From: Amblyornis subalaris
Taxonomy: Eukaryota; Chordata; Aves; Passeriformes; Ptilonorhynchidae
Reading direction: 5' to 3'
Length of the DNA stretch: 64,000 bases
NCBI GenBank assembly: GCA_018881555.1
Contig: JACAXG010000328.1
Span: forward strand, 126,784 to 190,783
The notes under the pieces are model-generated. The model saw nothing but the letters and a program-made list of their open reading frames with translations. It was not told where the DNA came from and made no database searches. The position numbers and the translations under genes are program-made. Below, in pieces: positions 25,576 through 40,500 of this stretch (positions within the stretch are counted from its first letter, which is position 1; each line of letters begins with the position of its first letter).

Positions 25576-28500
25576 TCATCCTCCTCGATAGAGGCTGGTC
25601 AGCCGTTCGAGTTCTTTGCAGTTCTCCATGGACATGGACTCTGCTTTCTTTCGGAGACGGTCATCTCGATATACTTTCGCTGCATAAAGTAAGTCTGTTT
25701 CTTTAAGGAGAAAAGAGAAAAGATTTTTCTGGTTAAAAACTGAGTACTTGGCACATGACACAGGGATGTACAAAACACCTCAGGTTTAAACCTTGCCCTT
25801 TTTTCTTTCTCTGTATTCCAGCTTCCCTCAGACACCACCTAAAGAGCACTGCTACAGTTTTCCCTTTGCTGAGTCTTCATGACAATTCCATCTTTTTGAG
25901 CAGGTGAAGCCTTACCAGCCTTCTGTCTCCCTTATAGTTTGTACAGCAGTATCTGATTAAAAAAAAACAAATTAAAAAACCCCACTCCACAAACATCCTC
26001 TACTACTTCTGTCAGACCTCATTAAACATTACAAATATAGAACACACTCAGTGATCTTGCATATTATTGACAGATCTAGCATCTTGTCTGTGCCCGAAAA
26101 AATCCATTCTGAATGTTAAGCACTTTACTTTAACTGATGCTGCTTCAGACTGTCAGTGTTCAGAGCTCATAATTCAGAGCTAATAATTAAAAGCTTTCTG
26201 TATTATACTGGTGTTCAACAGCCTGACATCGCTGAGCATTTTAATTCTGTAAAGTCTTTTTCGTCATCTCAACTCAAAATGGATTAGCAAGGCATTCTCA
26301 AATGTCAATCAACCCTGAATAGATTTTAACTGTCAAGGAGATTTAACACACAACAGGTATTTTAAATCCATAAACCCACAAAATCAGCTGTTTCTATAAA
26401 CAGAGAAAACCCATTAGGGGCCTCTTACTCAAAATTAATTTGGGTAGTTTTCACAACCTGATAAATTACAAGTAGCAAACAAGTGGACTGCAGAGACTAA
26501 AGCTGGGCAGGAACACATGATTTGACTCAGAGAAGTGCAATCTATTTGCTTCTGATCAGTTTACTGACAGTTCATGACTGAATTGTTTTTCCAGTAAGCT
26601 ATGACTGAAGTTTACCACCTGAAAAGTTAAAACCAACTGGTTTCAACACTGATGTAATTATAGCAGCGCTATTCTCACAGAGCTCACAAAATGGTCACAG
26701 ATAACAGAATAACAGGTTAAAATTGATGCTGATTTAAAGATGGCTCATGCTATTCAGTATTCTTATGCTTTAACATTGAATTCCAGATTTCTGAAAAGAA
26801 ATAACTTGTTGTATAATATCAGATTTGAGAAATAGATGGTACACTAAACCCTCTTGTTTTTAATGTCTGATATAGCCATGGTACCATGTCCAGGGAGAAA
26901 AATTATTCAGCACTGGCAAAAGATGAAGCACTGATTTAAAGCTTATGATGTTTTACAGGACATGATGCCTGTCCTTGGTTGCCTGGAAAAGCAGTGTTTG
27001 TATGTACAGTGTATGTATGTCTGTGGTCCAAGGCAGATTATTTTTTCATCTCTGTGGAAACATCTATGTAAACTTTTCATTTATTTATTTACTTATATAA
27101 AAGCATCTAGGGAAATGAGATATTGCCATAATAAAGTAATGTGGAAGACACTGGAATTCTTAGAAATCACTGAAAGTTAAGGACAGAAGCTTTGTCATTA
27201 TCAATTCAGCGTAGTCTTTAATTTGCTGAGAAATGGTCACATAATAAAGAAGCATGTTAAAATTGCTGATAATTTGCAAATGTTTGTTAGGTCACTGACT
27301 AAAACTCAAAGACTAAATGACACTGGGGACACTTTTAAAGTGAGAAACAGCAGGGAACCTTACACTTGCTTTTGCATTGAGGTATTTTAATAATACAAGC
27401 ACTTCATTGTTGCCTGAAGCAATTTATTGTAATAGTAATGTATGATTTCATGAAATTACACATATTACCGAACTTACTTTGTTGCCTCTCCTTCCAACAG
27501 TTATTACGAATGTTGGACACATAATCCTCTTCCACACTCTTTTCCACTTTCTGTAATGACACTCCTTTGTATTCATTTCTGAAGTCCTTGTTGACATAAT
27601 AAATGACACCCAAATTTTCTGTCTGCATTTTTATGGTCTGCCCTGTACTTCTGCAAAAAAGGAGGCAGGGGAAGAGAGAACCTAAATATTAATTTGATTA
27701 TTTTTTTTACACCACAAATAGACTTTTAAAAAATATTGCTATTACAGAAGAATACCAGCACATTACTGAATTTGCCATTTTGAGACCAGTAAGGAATAGC
27801 TCTACAGTCTGCTAGAGAATAAAATTACTGCATTTACCTGATCATTAAACTTCTGCTGTTTAAACTCTTGATCTCAAAAAAAAATCCACTTTATTAAGAT
27901 TCTTGTTTCATATCTCTTAGGCAAATGTAAGCTCTAATAGTAGAAAATTACATTTAAACTGAACAGAAAGAAAAACAGGTCACTATTCTGTAGCAACCCA
28001 GTATAGGCATCTCCATTCTGAAGTGTTTGTTGCCAGCCCTGATAAATCCATTTTCCTGCTGGCATTCTGCAGATTAAAAATCAAAGATTGGACACAAACA
28101 TTTCAGCAGAAAAGTATTTCTAAGCATCACATCAGCTTAGTTGCAGAAGGGAAAAACATCATACTCCACAAATAAAGAACTCTGAAATTCAAACAGGAGA
28201 AAAGAAACCTTTGTGTTGTGGGCTGAGAGCTCTTCAAGGAACTAAGGACCTTTAAAACCTTTGTGGCGAGTGGGCTAAGTCTCCTAGCCAGTTGCATGCT
28301 TGATTCAAGTGATTTATTTCTCACAAGAAAAAAAGGTTTCAATATCCTACTGTACAAAACAGGTAAGTTTCACTAGTAGAATTCTTTGTCAGAAAATGAA
28401 GATTTTACCATCACCTAGAATGAAGCAAAGAATAATCTTCTCAGCCCTCACCTAGTTTAACACTTAAGGATGAGAAAGTTGCTTTCAAGTTCTTCACTTA

Positions 28501-31500
28501 CTACAGACACAGATTACTCCTAGAAGAGTAATGAGCCTTAGCAGATTTCAGGATTTGATGAAATACGTTGGAGATGCAAACACCTTTGCAACACGCCATG
28601 TTGCACTGACCCACTGCCTTGTACTGGACCTCCTAAACTCCAGGTATTGCTGACCTCTTTTCTCCATTACATTCTCACACCATGTGCTTTGTACCTAAAT
28701 TTTAAGTTTTGTTCTGCTTCATCTACACCCTCCCTCCCTTTCCTCACCATGGGAAATCAAAGATCAACTAATGGAAGGCTCTCCAAAATGTTTTTAAGTG
28801 GGAGAGGGTGATTACAACATCTTCCCCTCTGCTTTCAGGTAATGTTAATTAAGCATTACTTACGATCTTGGGTATAAGGCGTAAGGAGGGTTCGATACCA
28901 TCAACTGGCTCAGCAAGGAGACAAAGATCAACACAATAATAGGCATCAGCTGAATGACCATAGAGAAACCTCCCTAAGGAACAAAACAGATTCAGGTATT
29001 TCATAAATGTGCTTCGAGTAAGCAGGTAAATCTGACAAGATTTAATGCTAAGTGTGACTTTCTGCTTTAAGGCTCAAAAGCTGCTAGGAAAACAGTAACT
29101 GCAAACACTGAGGTATTATCTGAACTTTCAAATGCACACACAATATTCGTAGAGTGCTCAAGCTGAAAGAGTTCATGGGTTAGCATGCACACACAAGCAA
29201 CTACCAAATACAAGCTGGATTCAGTTACATTGTAGGTCATGATTTGGTCTCATCTATACAGTGATATGTGATTATACAGGACTATGGATAATTAGTGTAC
29301 GTGAATATTGAGCCGTAAGTTCAATTCTTACCTCAGCCCAAATAAATTTTTAAATGCATACAAGAATTAGTGGCCAGAATTAGTGGCATATTTAGGTTAA
29401 TAATACCAGTCACCAGTAAGATAGTGACATACAACAACAGATTTGCAAAACCAGGCTATTACCTTCTCAAATTTGCATGTCTATTTAGCAGGCAGTAAGC
29501 CTACCACCTGCTGAAATTTAAAATACCTAACTGGCAAGTACAAATCCTCCTCTATAGTACAGAGCTCCTGTACAATCACATCACTGAAAGTGACTACCAG
29601 CAGATTTCATAGTTTAAAGCCAATGGTGCTTAAACTTACATCACCCCTCTCCTCCTCCCTCTCGTGCCCACTCTGACGGTGCTGGTTTGGATGGCTGTAG
29701 CCAGCACGACCATTAGAAAAGGAATGTACACTACCTGAGGAAAGAACATCCACATTTACATAATGTACAAAAATACTATTTAGAGGTCAATACAGAAGCA
29801 ACAACATAAAGCACTTTACATTACAATGGCACATAAGATGACATTTAGGTATCTTACAATTTCAAAGTTGCTTGAAATAAATATTTTAAGCTCTAAGATA
29901 GTAACCCTAAAGAACTGGACTGACATTTTTGGGATTTAGCAACGCTTGGGGGATGCAGATTGAATAAACTGATGNAGATTGAAGAACTGGAGTTCAAGGC
30001 AGGCTGGAATAATTCTACTGTTTTATAATGTCACAAACTCTAATGCCACTCTGGGCAGTACATCTCGACAATTACACTGATGTATATAAATACCTGTTGG
30101 AAAGGCTCCTCCAAAAAACATGTTGAACAGATCCTCTGGAGTAATATCTGCTTCACAACCTCTATGGAAGTTGAATCTACCGTTGCTAGGGTGATTGCAT
30201 GTTTGCTCTTCACTGCCTGTAAAGTCATACTGCTTTCGTTTTTCTGGATTACTCAGCACAGCGTATGCATTTCCGATTTCTGAAGCAAGGAATAAAATAC
30301 AACTCCCATAAGTGCATGATAAAAGCTATTCCAGCATGAAAATTGCAATTTCAAAGTCAAAAATAGGCAGCAAATGATGTCAGTTACTGTATGTTACAAA
30401 ACAACTACAGTAGAACAAGGTCCAGAAACATCTCTACTTTTCTTAGAATAGCTTCCACAAAGTTTCCCACCAATGCTATTCAAAGGCCTTTTATCCTGTT
30501 AAACGAGGCAGAAGGCAGGAGAGCTTTGTTTCTTTTTCTAGGGAGCACCTACATGTGTGGAAATGTTCCTTCTCACTGCAATAACAAAAAAAGCATCAAG
30601 CATTACAACGAGACTCTGAAGCTGGGTAATTGCAAAGTTCAGTTTGCTCTAGCAGCCTAGCTTAAAAAATCATCACAGACTCTGCAGGTTTTCTTTGGTT
30701 TCATCTGGTAAGTGGCCACTTCTTCGAATGCATCAACTTCGTTGTCTGCAAGAGTGTGAATGTATTTTTCTATATGCTTCTGAAGATATTTTATGGATTA
30801 CATTAATAATATAAAGTTTTGCATGCACAACTTACGTGCATGACAGGAATGTGTGTGTTCCTAGGGCTGTCAATACAACCTCAATGTTTGGAGGGCCTGG
30901 TCTGGGTGCTTGTCACTGTTTATGCTATGTTATCACAAACGAACAACTTCAATTTGGACAGTAGAAAGGAAAAAAACTGAGTTAGGTGAGCATGGAAAAA
31001 ATCAGCAAGAAAAATCATATCTTCTGCTGACTTCACAAGCTTTTTTGTCACTGTGCACAGACATAAAGATCTTGCAGATTGAAGGAAAATTTCTGTTGCC
31101 ACCTGATGAATGATCTTCACTCAGTGATATCTTCATTAAACCCTTTCTGCCTTCCTTTCTTCTCTGTCCTCCAGGCCTCTCCAACAAAAGGCTTCTTTTG
31201 CAGCCAACCAACCCAAAGCACAGGGATTATGCTTTTCAGTGTTGAAAAGCCATCAGTCATCAGAAGTTCGTGAAAGGTGCAACACTATAACCTCAACACA
31301 GGCAAATAAGACTATGGCTTTGTAATTAATATTTTAAACATTATCCAATCTAAGAAAAAGTTAATGAGTTTTAGCTATGTGTCTTAAGATGCCCTTAGGA
31401 AAAAGTCATTAGTAATTCCTTTAAATGGACGAGAAAACCCAAAGAAATGAAAGCCTGGTAATTTGCACGGAGAACAGGATATAAACTGACACAAAATATT

Positions 31501-34500
31501 GCTCTGTTGCTCAGTACAAGGATAAAGTTGGTAGTAAAATGTAATTTTCCCAGCAATTAAGAATTTAGAAAGACTGCACATAAAGTGAAAACACTGTCAC
31601 AGAATGCCTATTTGTTACTTGCTTTTGATTATCTGATGCTAATTCACAACAGATTTGACTTCAATACAATTTTCTTTAAAAAAAGACATAAAAATGAAAA
31701 AAACCACATCGCTCAAAAGTTTCAAAGGAAAGATTTTTGGTTGAATTGGTAAAAAGTGTCNAAAAGTCTTTATATTTGCACAAACATTTTAATCTAAAAT
31801 TCAACCTCAGTGAGACTGCTCAACACAACAGAAGAGTAGTACNGGGTAGGTCAAGATCTAAGTACCTTCCCTAAGATGAAACTCAAATCTGTTTTACAAT
31901 GTGACCTTTCCTTAAAATAACACATTATTATTAAATAAAAACTATTATTATNAACTCCTTTTCTCAGATGGATGTCAGAAACTGATCAGACATCTTTAAA
32001 GGTAAACTAAACCATAAATTTACTCAGCCATACAAAAAGATTACAATAATTTTAATGCAAGAAAATGCTAGTTTTCTTTAAATAATTTTCGGTCAACAAG
32101 ATTCCCCTACAAAATTTTGTCATATAGTTAAGAACCAGAAAGTAAGCTGAAGAAATCAGACTTGTACAAAGTGCTAATGTTAAATAAAATATTAAGAGAC
32201 TGATTTTTAACATTGTAAGGATTATTTAAAATGCTAGTAACAAGGAAGAACTATTTTATTCTGAGGGCCTGAGACAATTTTATAAGAATAATATCTTTTT
32301 TTAGATAAGGACATCACATAGCTGTATTAATCAATAGCAATCAACTTTCCTGCTATGCTGTATCTACTTTCATCTGGAATTGTTAATATATTATTATAAT
32401 TACCTCTTAAAGTCTGTATCAGAAGTCTTGCTCAGGACTTCTTTTTTTTCTTTTTTTCCCTCCCCAATTTAAGTGTTTTATCCGAATGATTTTTTCAAAT
32501 GTCTGCATGTAAACCTCACACAGGAAAAAAAAAATAAAAAGATGTACCACAATCAGACTGTTTATTTATGCATGATCATTTCTTATAGATTCACATTTTT
32601 GTTCATCTGAGATGAAGGTATAGTTTTCTTTAAAAAGCTTTTCTTCAACAATTTCCCTTATGCAGGGCTAAGCTGGGCAGCCTTAGATAAAGCCAAGTAA
32701 AGTCAGACTGTAAACCAGGCAACTACTAATAAGACCATGTTTGAACACGTGTTTTTGTGCAGAAAAAGCAGTAAAAATATACACATACAAGAAATTCTAA
32801 GGAAAAGGTAACTTAGTGTGGCACGCGATTCAGTAAAACCTGCATTTTGCTATCAAGGATTGCTTTGTTATTTTCAGGCTCAAGTACAGTAAAGATTCAA
32901 CGTTGTAAAATTCAATGACTACACTAAGTCAACAACAGTAAAAAAGCGCAGNTGGATTTCACAGATTTGCTCCCTGTACTGAACATTACAGTCAATCCTC
33001 TGAAACTGAACCCTACTGCCGAAGTCCACGTTATTTATCTATACTTCTAACATAATAAAGGTCAAATATTTTCTTGAATAAAAATGTCAGTTTAACATTA
33101 GCTACAAAATATATGGACAATTTCGTAAAAAGACAAGTGACTAATGTGGATAAATATATTTTAATTGGATGAAGTTAATCATAAAAGAAATTTTAAGTAA
33201 AAATTATATTTACTTTTAAAAGCCTCTGTTGCTCCAGGTGCATGGTTTTTGTCTGGGTGGAATTTCAAAGCAAGTTTTCTATAAGCCTTCTTTAGGTCTT
33301 CTTCACCTGCATCCTTTGACACTCCAAGGACTTCATAATAATTTTTACATTTCTTTATACTGCAAAAGAAAATGAAGTAAAATGTTGCAAACAAAAAGAT
33401 GTAAAAGTAGCATGTTAGAACACAGCTGCAAATGAGGTAATACATTGCACTGGTACATTACATTACATCTCTTGCTTTCAATATAAAATATTTTTAAAAT
33501 ATCCACTCTAGAAACAAAGAATGCCATTTTTTCATAATAAACTCACTACTGAGCTTATTACATATGTTTCTTTTACTTCTACTGTAGAGCCACCAAAGTT
33601 GTAAGAAAGANTTTCAGTTTGCAATTATTGTAGCATTTCCTCATCCACAATTATATTAATATTTCTGTTAATAATGCATAAAAAGAAGGTTCCAAATTTA
33701 CTTTGCAGAACCAGCAGGTAGGAAAACCTGTTTTCACTGTAAACAGCAAATGCACTTCAGCATCAAGGATATAAAACAAAGCAAACACCACCTCCCTTTC
33801 TCCAAACAGAAGTCAAGTCATACCAACACTCAAGCATTCAGTTTTCAAGGAAATAAGACATGTGAGAATACTTCTGCTGCTGGGAATACACATGGATCTT
33901 AACAGTATTTCTGTAAGTATTTATGTAAATTCAAAGACACAACAGCAGCTCCAGCAATTATATATTTAGCTCATCTCATATAATCAAGTGTAGCGTTTTT
34001 TAAAACTCTGAAAGCTCCAAAATATTCTTCTCACCCAAACAGGAAAAGCAAAATCTGGAAACAATGTAATGATTTAGTATACTTTACAATACCCCTGAAG
34101 AAAGAAAGAGCATTTACAGGACAAGAGAGAACATTAATTCTATGTGGGCAGGAAGAACTGATCAAACCAGTAAATACACCTCAACAATCAAACCAGGTTA
34201 CTTGGGTGAGAATTCAGAAAGTTAGAAAGGATGAATCACAAACTTGCGACACAGAAATCAGGCACACTGACATTCGGTGCATGGCAAAAGAAATGGGCTG
34301 GTCCGAGCAAAAAATAAGAAATTACATCCATAAATATTTTAAAAGCTTCATGCGAGTCTCTTCACATGGCTGTAACTGTATCTGCATTCTCTTAAATGCA
34401 CATATTATCTACATAAATATGGGTTTAATGTTGCAAGACTATACACAGGCCAGCCAAGTGGAAAACACGGGGGCAAGCAAGCCTTTGGCATTCTCATGAA

Positions 34501-37500
34501 AGAAGTATGGGTACCCTGTAATTAAGGGAATGTGAGCATCAGAAGTACAACCACACCATGTGTGGTCCTTCCTACTTCACATATTGATCAAATCACGTTT
34601 CATTTGAGGGATCCTGTTTCCTGTGTTCAAATACACAAGCTTTTATGGAAGTCTTGGTGTAATGCTCACAAGAGCACTGAATCGAATGTATGCAGGCAGC
34701 TGCCAACACAAACATCCTGTGAAATAAATATAGCTCATTATATTGAAGTAACATTTAATGAGCTCCAGTTAGGAAGCTGATAAAGCTGGCTAAAAAGAAC
34801 ACAGTGAATCCATCAAGAAAGAATGGAAAGAAAATACATTAAATTATACTCTTGAGTGCAGGAAACCTATTTTTTGGTAATCTGTTCAAGTAGAAGAAAG
34901 CGTGGTAGTGTACAGATGCCTTAATCCATAGCCTCAATACCTGGATGACTTATGAACTGTATCAAGAGCAGGTAGTTTTATTTAATTGTGTGGCAGTATC
35001 AAACTAAGCTTTTATTTCATGAAATTGCTATCTCAGCAATCAATCTAAGTTCTCTTCAATAATTCAGTTTCTAAATTATCTGTTTGTGGGCCAGACTCTT
35101 CAGAACTTTGGTTGATATAAAATTACATAGCAAGGCATCAATGTTCAGCAAAGTTGTTATTTTTTTTAGCGTTTAAACTCTGGTGTTAAACATTCATTCA
35201 AGTGTTTTTTAAGCACTGTGAATCCCCAACAACTTTCTCCCTCAACAGCATATGGTCGTTTTTCATGAAAAAATAAAACCATGAAAGTTTATTTATTTGC
35301 AGACCCAATATGCACTTATTTCACAACTCTAGGATGCCAAGAGGAGAAATACAGGGAAAAAAAAGAATAACCCAACAGATGCCAGCCTGTTCTTCTAACT
35401 CCCCAAAACCCACTTGAGAGCTCCCTCCTGTTCACAACCACTGGAAGTTCCACAGTGGGCAACCCTCAAAGGAGAAGCAGGAATGGTGGCTATCAATCAG
35501 AAGATGTTCAGGCCAGCATGTGACACACCAGCTTCCAACACCACAATCTGCTTAGAGCCAGTACATCAAACCAGAGCTGCTTCCTGATGAGAAAGGGCAG
35601 GGAGAAACCTGCATTGTGGGTCATACAGCACTTGCCCTCCAAAGGATTAATGCAATCACCTCCATGCAACAGCTATTCTGAACCTGGTCCACAAATAAGG
35701 TATTGTTATTACCAAGAAACATGTGTTCAGCCAAGGTGGAACACATTTCTGTTTTTCCTCTGCAAGTCTTTCCTAGCGATAAATGAAAAGTTTTACAAAC
35801 ACAAATGTGGAACATCCATATACCTATGGCAATTTTGCAGAGTTTGGCAGGACTTTGGATTAGGCAGATCAAGCTTTAAAGCTAAAAAACATAAAATAAT
35901 TCCACAAATGCACAGGGGCCAGAAACTGTACAAAAGCCTGGAGTTTTCATTGATGACCTTCCACTACGAAGCCCTTGCTACGCTCCACCATTAGCCAACA
36001 GTTTTACACCATTGCTTGGCCACTGCAAGGCAAAAAGCATCTGGACTGTAAGTAGCTAGCATCTAGTTAACGCAGTTTCCTACTTAGAGGGAATCCACGC
36101 GTTTTGCCAGGAGGTTCCTGACAGAGCACAATTCAGGGCAATCATTACAGGGTAACAGCTCAGTTCCTCCCCCTCAGCAAAGTCCATGTGCATTTTGCAC
36201 CAAAACCTGCACTGGGGATGATGGGACAAGCCAAGATGGTTAGAACGTGTTTTACAGTTAAACAAAGTTATCAATGTTTGTGATGCACTCCTAAGAGGCA
36301 AAACTCTAAAGCATCACAAACTCAACCTGGTAAGTCAGTTTATCACAGGACAAACTGTAAGAGATCACCAGGACAACTCACCAGATNCTCAGGTCACACA
36401 TGTGCCGTGCAGACACCAGGCTTCTCAAACACTGCTGGACCACACATCCCACAGCCCCCCCCCACCACGGCCTGGAGATGTCCCATCCCTCCTCATCCTC
36501 TATGAGATGGGGATCACGGGCTTTGCACACAGATGCTCCAAGTCTTCCTCCCCAAAACTGACACAGCTGTTGGAAGCCATGGTCAACTTGATCCTTGTCC
36601 CTCAGGAGATGCAGACCTTTTTGGACATATTCCTCACNCCTTATCTCTAGTAGCTGATGTCTGACAACTCTCACTCAGTCAAAATCCCTCACCTGCACCA
36701 CTGAATTATCCTGTGGAGATCTGTCATGCGAAGGCAGGTGGATGGAAGGATCCATCCCTTTCTCACTTCTCTCTTATTACAGGGCACACAACAATAGCCA
36801 GTAGAGGCAGGGAAAAATTAAGAGTAAAACCAGTGGAGCTTTTGGAAAAGCCCAATCACTGATATTACTTCTGGATTTTAATTGCACCTGAAAACCCTGT
36901 CCTGCAACCCTCTCAACATGAACAACTAACTTTGTGAATGCTGCATTTCAAATAGTTGTTTGTTTGCTCTTGCTGCCCTTAAGGCACTGCAGTTCCTACT
37001 GCAGATTTTCTTGCATATGTAAACTCCACACAGATATTTCTTTTTAAAATTCCAATGTACACATCACTTGCCTACTAACTGCCCACTTTGTATTGAATGG
37101 GTTATTTTTGTTGTTCTTCTTTATTTCTGGCTTATTTGAACTTTGGTGTTTTCACTGATACGTTGCTTGGGGTTTTGTTTTTTGTGAATTGCTCATCTTG
37201 TGATTTTCATTCCTGGTTGGATCACTTCTGTATCTGAATTACTATAAAATTATTTCTGCTGTTTAGCTAATTTCTGTCCTTGTTAGTCCCTTGAATTGTT
37301 AGTCCCCTGCCAACACCTTGGCACTGTCCTTCTAATTAACAGATTTACTGGCTGTTTTAAGAGGGCACATTGCTGGATGTTCCTGAAATAATACCTGACT
37401 TTAAGAGAATAGACTTCTCAAACACCATGAGAGCAAGTGGTGGCCTACATTCAGCCCCAATCTGTTGACAGAGGTATCTCATCATGACTTGCAAAGCTCC

Positions 37501-40500
37501 ACTACTCCAGCTTGCAGCTGACAAGACACCTGCAGTAGAACTGGTCAGCCAGCTTCAAACTGCAGCACCAATAACTCTGCTTGACGCTGGGCTCCTTTCT
37601 GTGCTCTGACAGCCGACAGCAGAGGAAGCCCTTCATGTCCTGAAACGTCTGTTCTCATCTGCACNAATTCTGGGGCTACCACCCCTGGTTCTCCTGTGAC
37701 TAACAAAACGATGTGATCCTACTGCTGTGCTTGTCAGATCACTTTTCAAATCTACAATTCAGATTAGGTCAGCATTGACAGCTTCTATCAGATTAACAAA
37801 ACCTATCAGAGATACTTGCATTTCTGTATCAAACACCCACAGTGAGCCACCATCATGAAGTTTGGAGTATGACAAGGTACTTCAAAGGGTCTCCCAAAGC
37901 CTCTAGCTACATGCACAGAACAGCCCAAAAGACAACTATTTCAACTAGAAGCTTGTGAAGTGAGCCACAGTTATTTCTCCCGATCGTAATCTGAACTGAG
38001 CAGCGCAGTGAGCAGCAATGTGAATCTTAGTGACAAAGAACCAAGTGAGAGGAAGCTACAGTTACTTCTGATCCTAGAGTTAAGCAGAAAAACACAGTGA
38101 AATGCAGACCAACTTCAATACGGGTCAAATTTCCAATTATGCCAGAGAGCCTGATGCAAATNGTATCTTGCAGCTGAGTTGGGAATGTGCCAGTCACAGT
38201 TTGGGTGACGTAACTGTGCCCTGCAAAAAGTGCTCTAGATTGGGAAGAGAAGATCACAGCATTGTCGAGGAACTTGAGCTGGTCCCAGCATATATCACTA
38301 GTTTCTGAGACAAATGCAGCAGATCTCAGTTTTACTGATACATTCAACAACACATTAGGGTGCTTGTCTTAGTACCTTGCTCTTGGATGTACCCAATCAG
38401 TTTGTTTCTACTGTGTGTATTATATGAAATATTCAAGGCTGTGTTTACATCAGCATACTTTTCTCCAGATTTTACTCAGTTACAAAAANCGTAGAGTAAG
38501 TAGGAACTTTCTAACGAAGTCCACCATGTCTTCTGTGCCACTTTTCCACGAGAGGCTCTATGACTATGATTTACACCTTCATTTCTCAACCATTCAACTG
38601 GATATTTCAACAATTCACGGCAGCTCTACAGCTTAGTTAAAGGCCTGCCCTGATTTCTTTGCTTTGTTGGTTTGTAGTTTGTTTTTTTTTCATTTCAGCA
38701 CATGTTGATTGCTCTTATTAATCCACTTTCAATTAATTATCTTCTTGACCCCATGTTAGAAAAGAACCAATATACCTCTTTTTGCTGAATTTGCAGAAGT
38801 CTCAGCAGAATGCCTGGAAAAAGTCAGTCACACAACTTACACTGCTAGTTTGGTCCATGAAATGTATAGAGGCAATTTTTTGATTCACTATATGAATTCA
38901 AAACAAGCTACTGATTATTCTTGACCACTACTGGATGACACTTAATCCTGCCTTGCAAGGTTTCTACAGAAATCATGCCTCTATTAGTTTGTTTTGGTTC
39001 TATCTCAAAGTTACAAATACAAAGTCTATTCTTGTGCTTTCTTCCAAGAAAAAAGGCACTGGCAAGGCAGGAAAAGCAGTATTCCACCACAGTTTTCACA
39101 AGACAACAATCTAGCTTTAGCATACTACCAATCATGGCAGTTTTCTTTCAGATGTCAAAAAGGTAATATGGAATATATGCCACAGTTTATTCACTAAAGA
39201 AAGAGACCAAAAAGATCAAACACCATGTGAATTTTAAGATCATTTAAAGGGAGCCTGTATAAAACATACAACATACATATATATGAAACTATTTTTTAAA
39301 ATNATGTAGCAGACAACAGATAATACACACTTCACAGCATAGAAAGAAATGGGAAATATTAATACACAGAAGGCAAATGATCCTTTTTTCTAAATTTCAT
39401 GCTAGTCCATGAAAAGAGTCTACGCATTTGGAGCGTGCATATAGGATGAACAGGATTTGTTTGAGAGTAATTAAGAACTTTGATAAGTAATCCTGGTCAG
39501 TAATTCTTCAGTTACTTTAAGTGAACTAGAAAAAAAGAGAGTTTAAATTTTCTTTTTTACAAAAATGTTTCATTTCTTTATCTCAGCAAAAAATGCTGAT
39601 AACCTACANGAAAGAGTGCAGGAATTGCTTTAAAGCAAAGACCACACAATCCAAAAGCAAATTCTGCCTTTTTTTTGTGTGCACATGATTCTAACACATT
39701 TGTCTTAAGTTGATATTGCTTGGGTAGCTTTCAGTTGCCTAGAGACTTCTAGGGCACCTACTCTAAAAAGACACTGTGGGTCCTAGCATATTTGTGCTAG
39801 TCTCCTGTCAATATCTCCCACATGCAGGTCACCTAAAGGTGTTAAGGCAACTTGATCCAGTTCTCAGTTACAAGATAAGAATCATTACGAAAAAGACGCA
39901 TGTACTACAGATGGTATTTTCAAAGCATTTCCATTCAAAAGCAACAGAGTGCTTTGGTGTATCTCAAGCCTCAACCTGTCACACTGAAATAGCGAGCACG
40001 GTTCCCACAAAGAACAGCATCACCCACCACTTATGCAATCAGAGGAAATATGTAACATCTTAGTCTCCTCCCTGCTGAGCAACTTGCAAGCTCATGTAAT
40101 GCTCTACAGAACTCTTATGGTAGCTTGCAAGTGATCAGTGTCCCCTGTGTATGAGCTAAAGATAAAACCAGCACAGAGGTGCTTGTTTGTACTCATATCT
40201 ACTCACATTGCTAGAGTAACCCTAATGAAAATTAATGCAGTTACATTAGTTACATTGTTTCAAGTGTGTCTTCACCATGCTTCTTAAATCTGCTGTCACA
40301 AGCAAATTCAAGATAGCTGGACAACTCCAGGAACTCTCATCAGTGATCCAAGCCAGAGCTCAGTCAGTCCCCCTGTCTGACAGCTCACTAAAGCTTACAA
40401 ACAAAAGTGTCGGAAAGAGCACGTGTAGTTTAAGCAGGACTGCCTTTCCTCTGTCTCCATTTAATTACTGAACCAAAAACACCTAGAGGGAAGAATACTT

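Noticed and set aside
29315..29331. tRNA T-arm-like hairpin (GTAAG, TTCAATT loop, CTTAC)
   Set aside because: No matching acceptor, D or anticodon arms are found upstream, so it is probably chance in DNAJB14 intron sequence.
33179..33445. 88-codon frame containing the J domain
   Set aside because: The J-domain part is DNAJB14 exon 33214-33359; the hydrophobic N-terminal part is read-through from intron.
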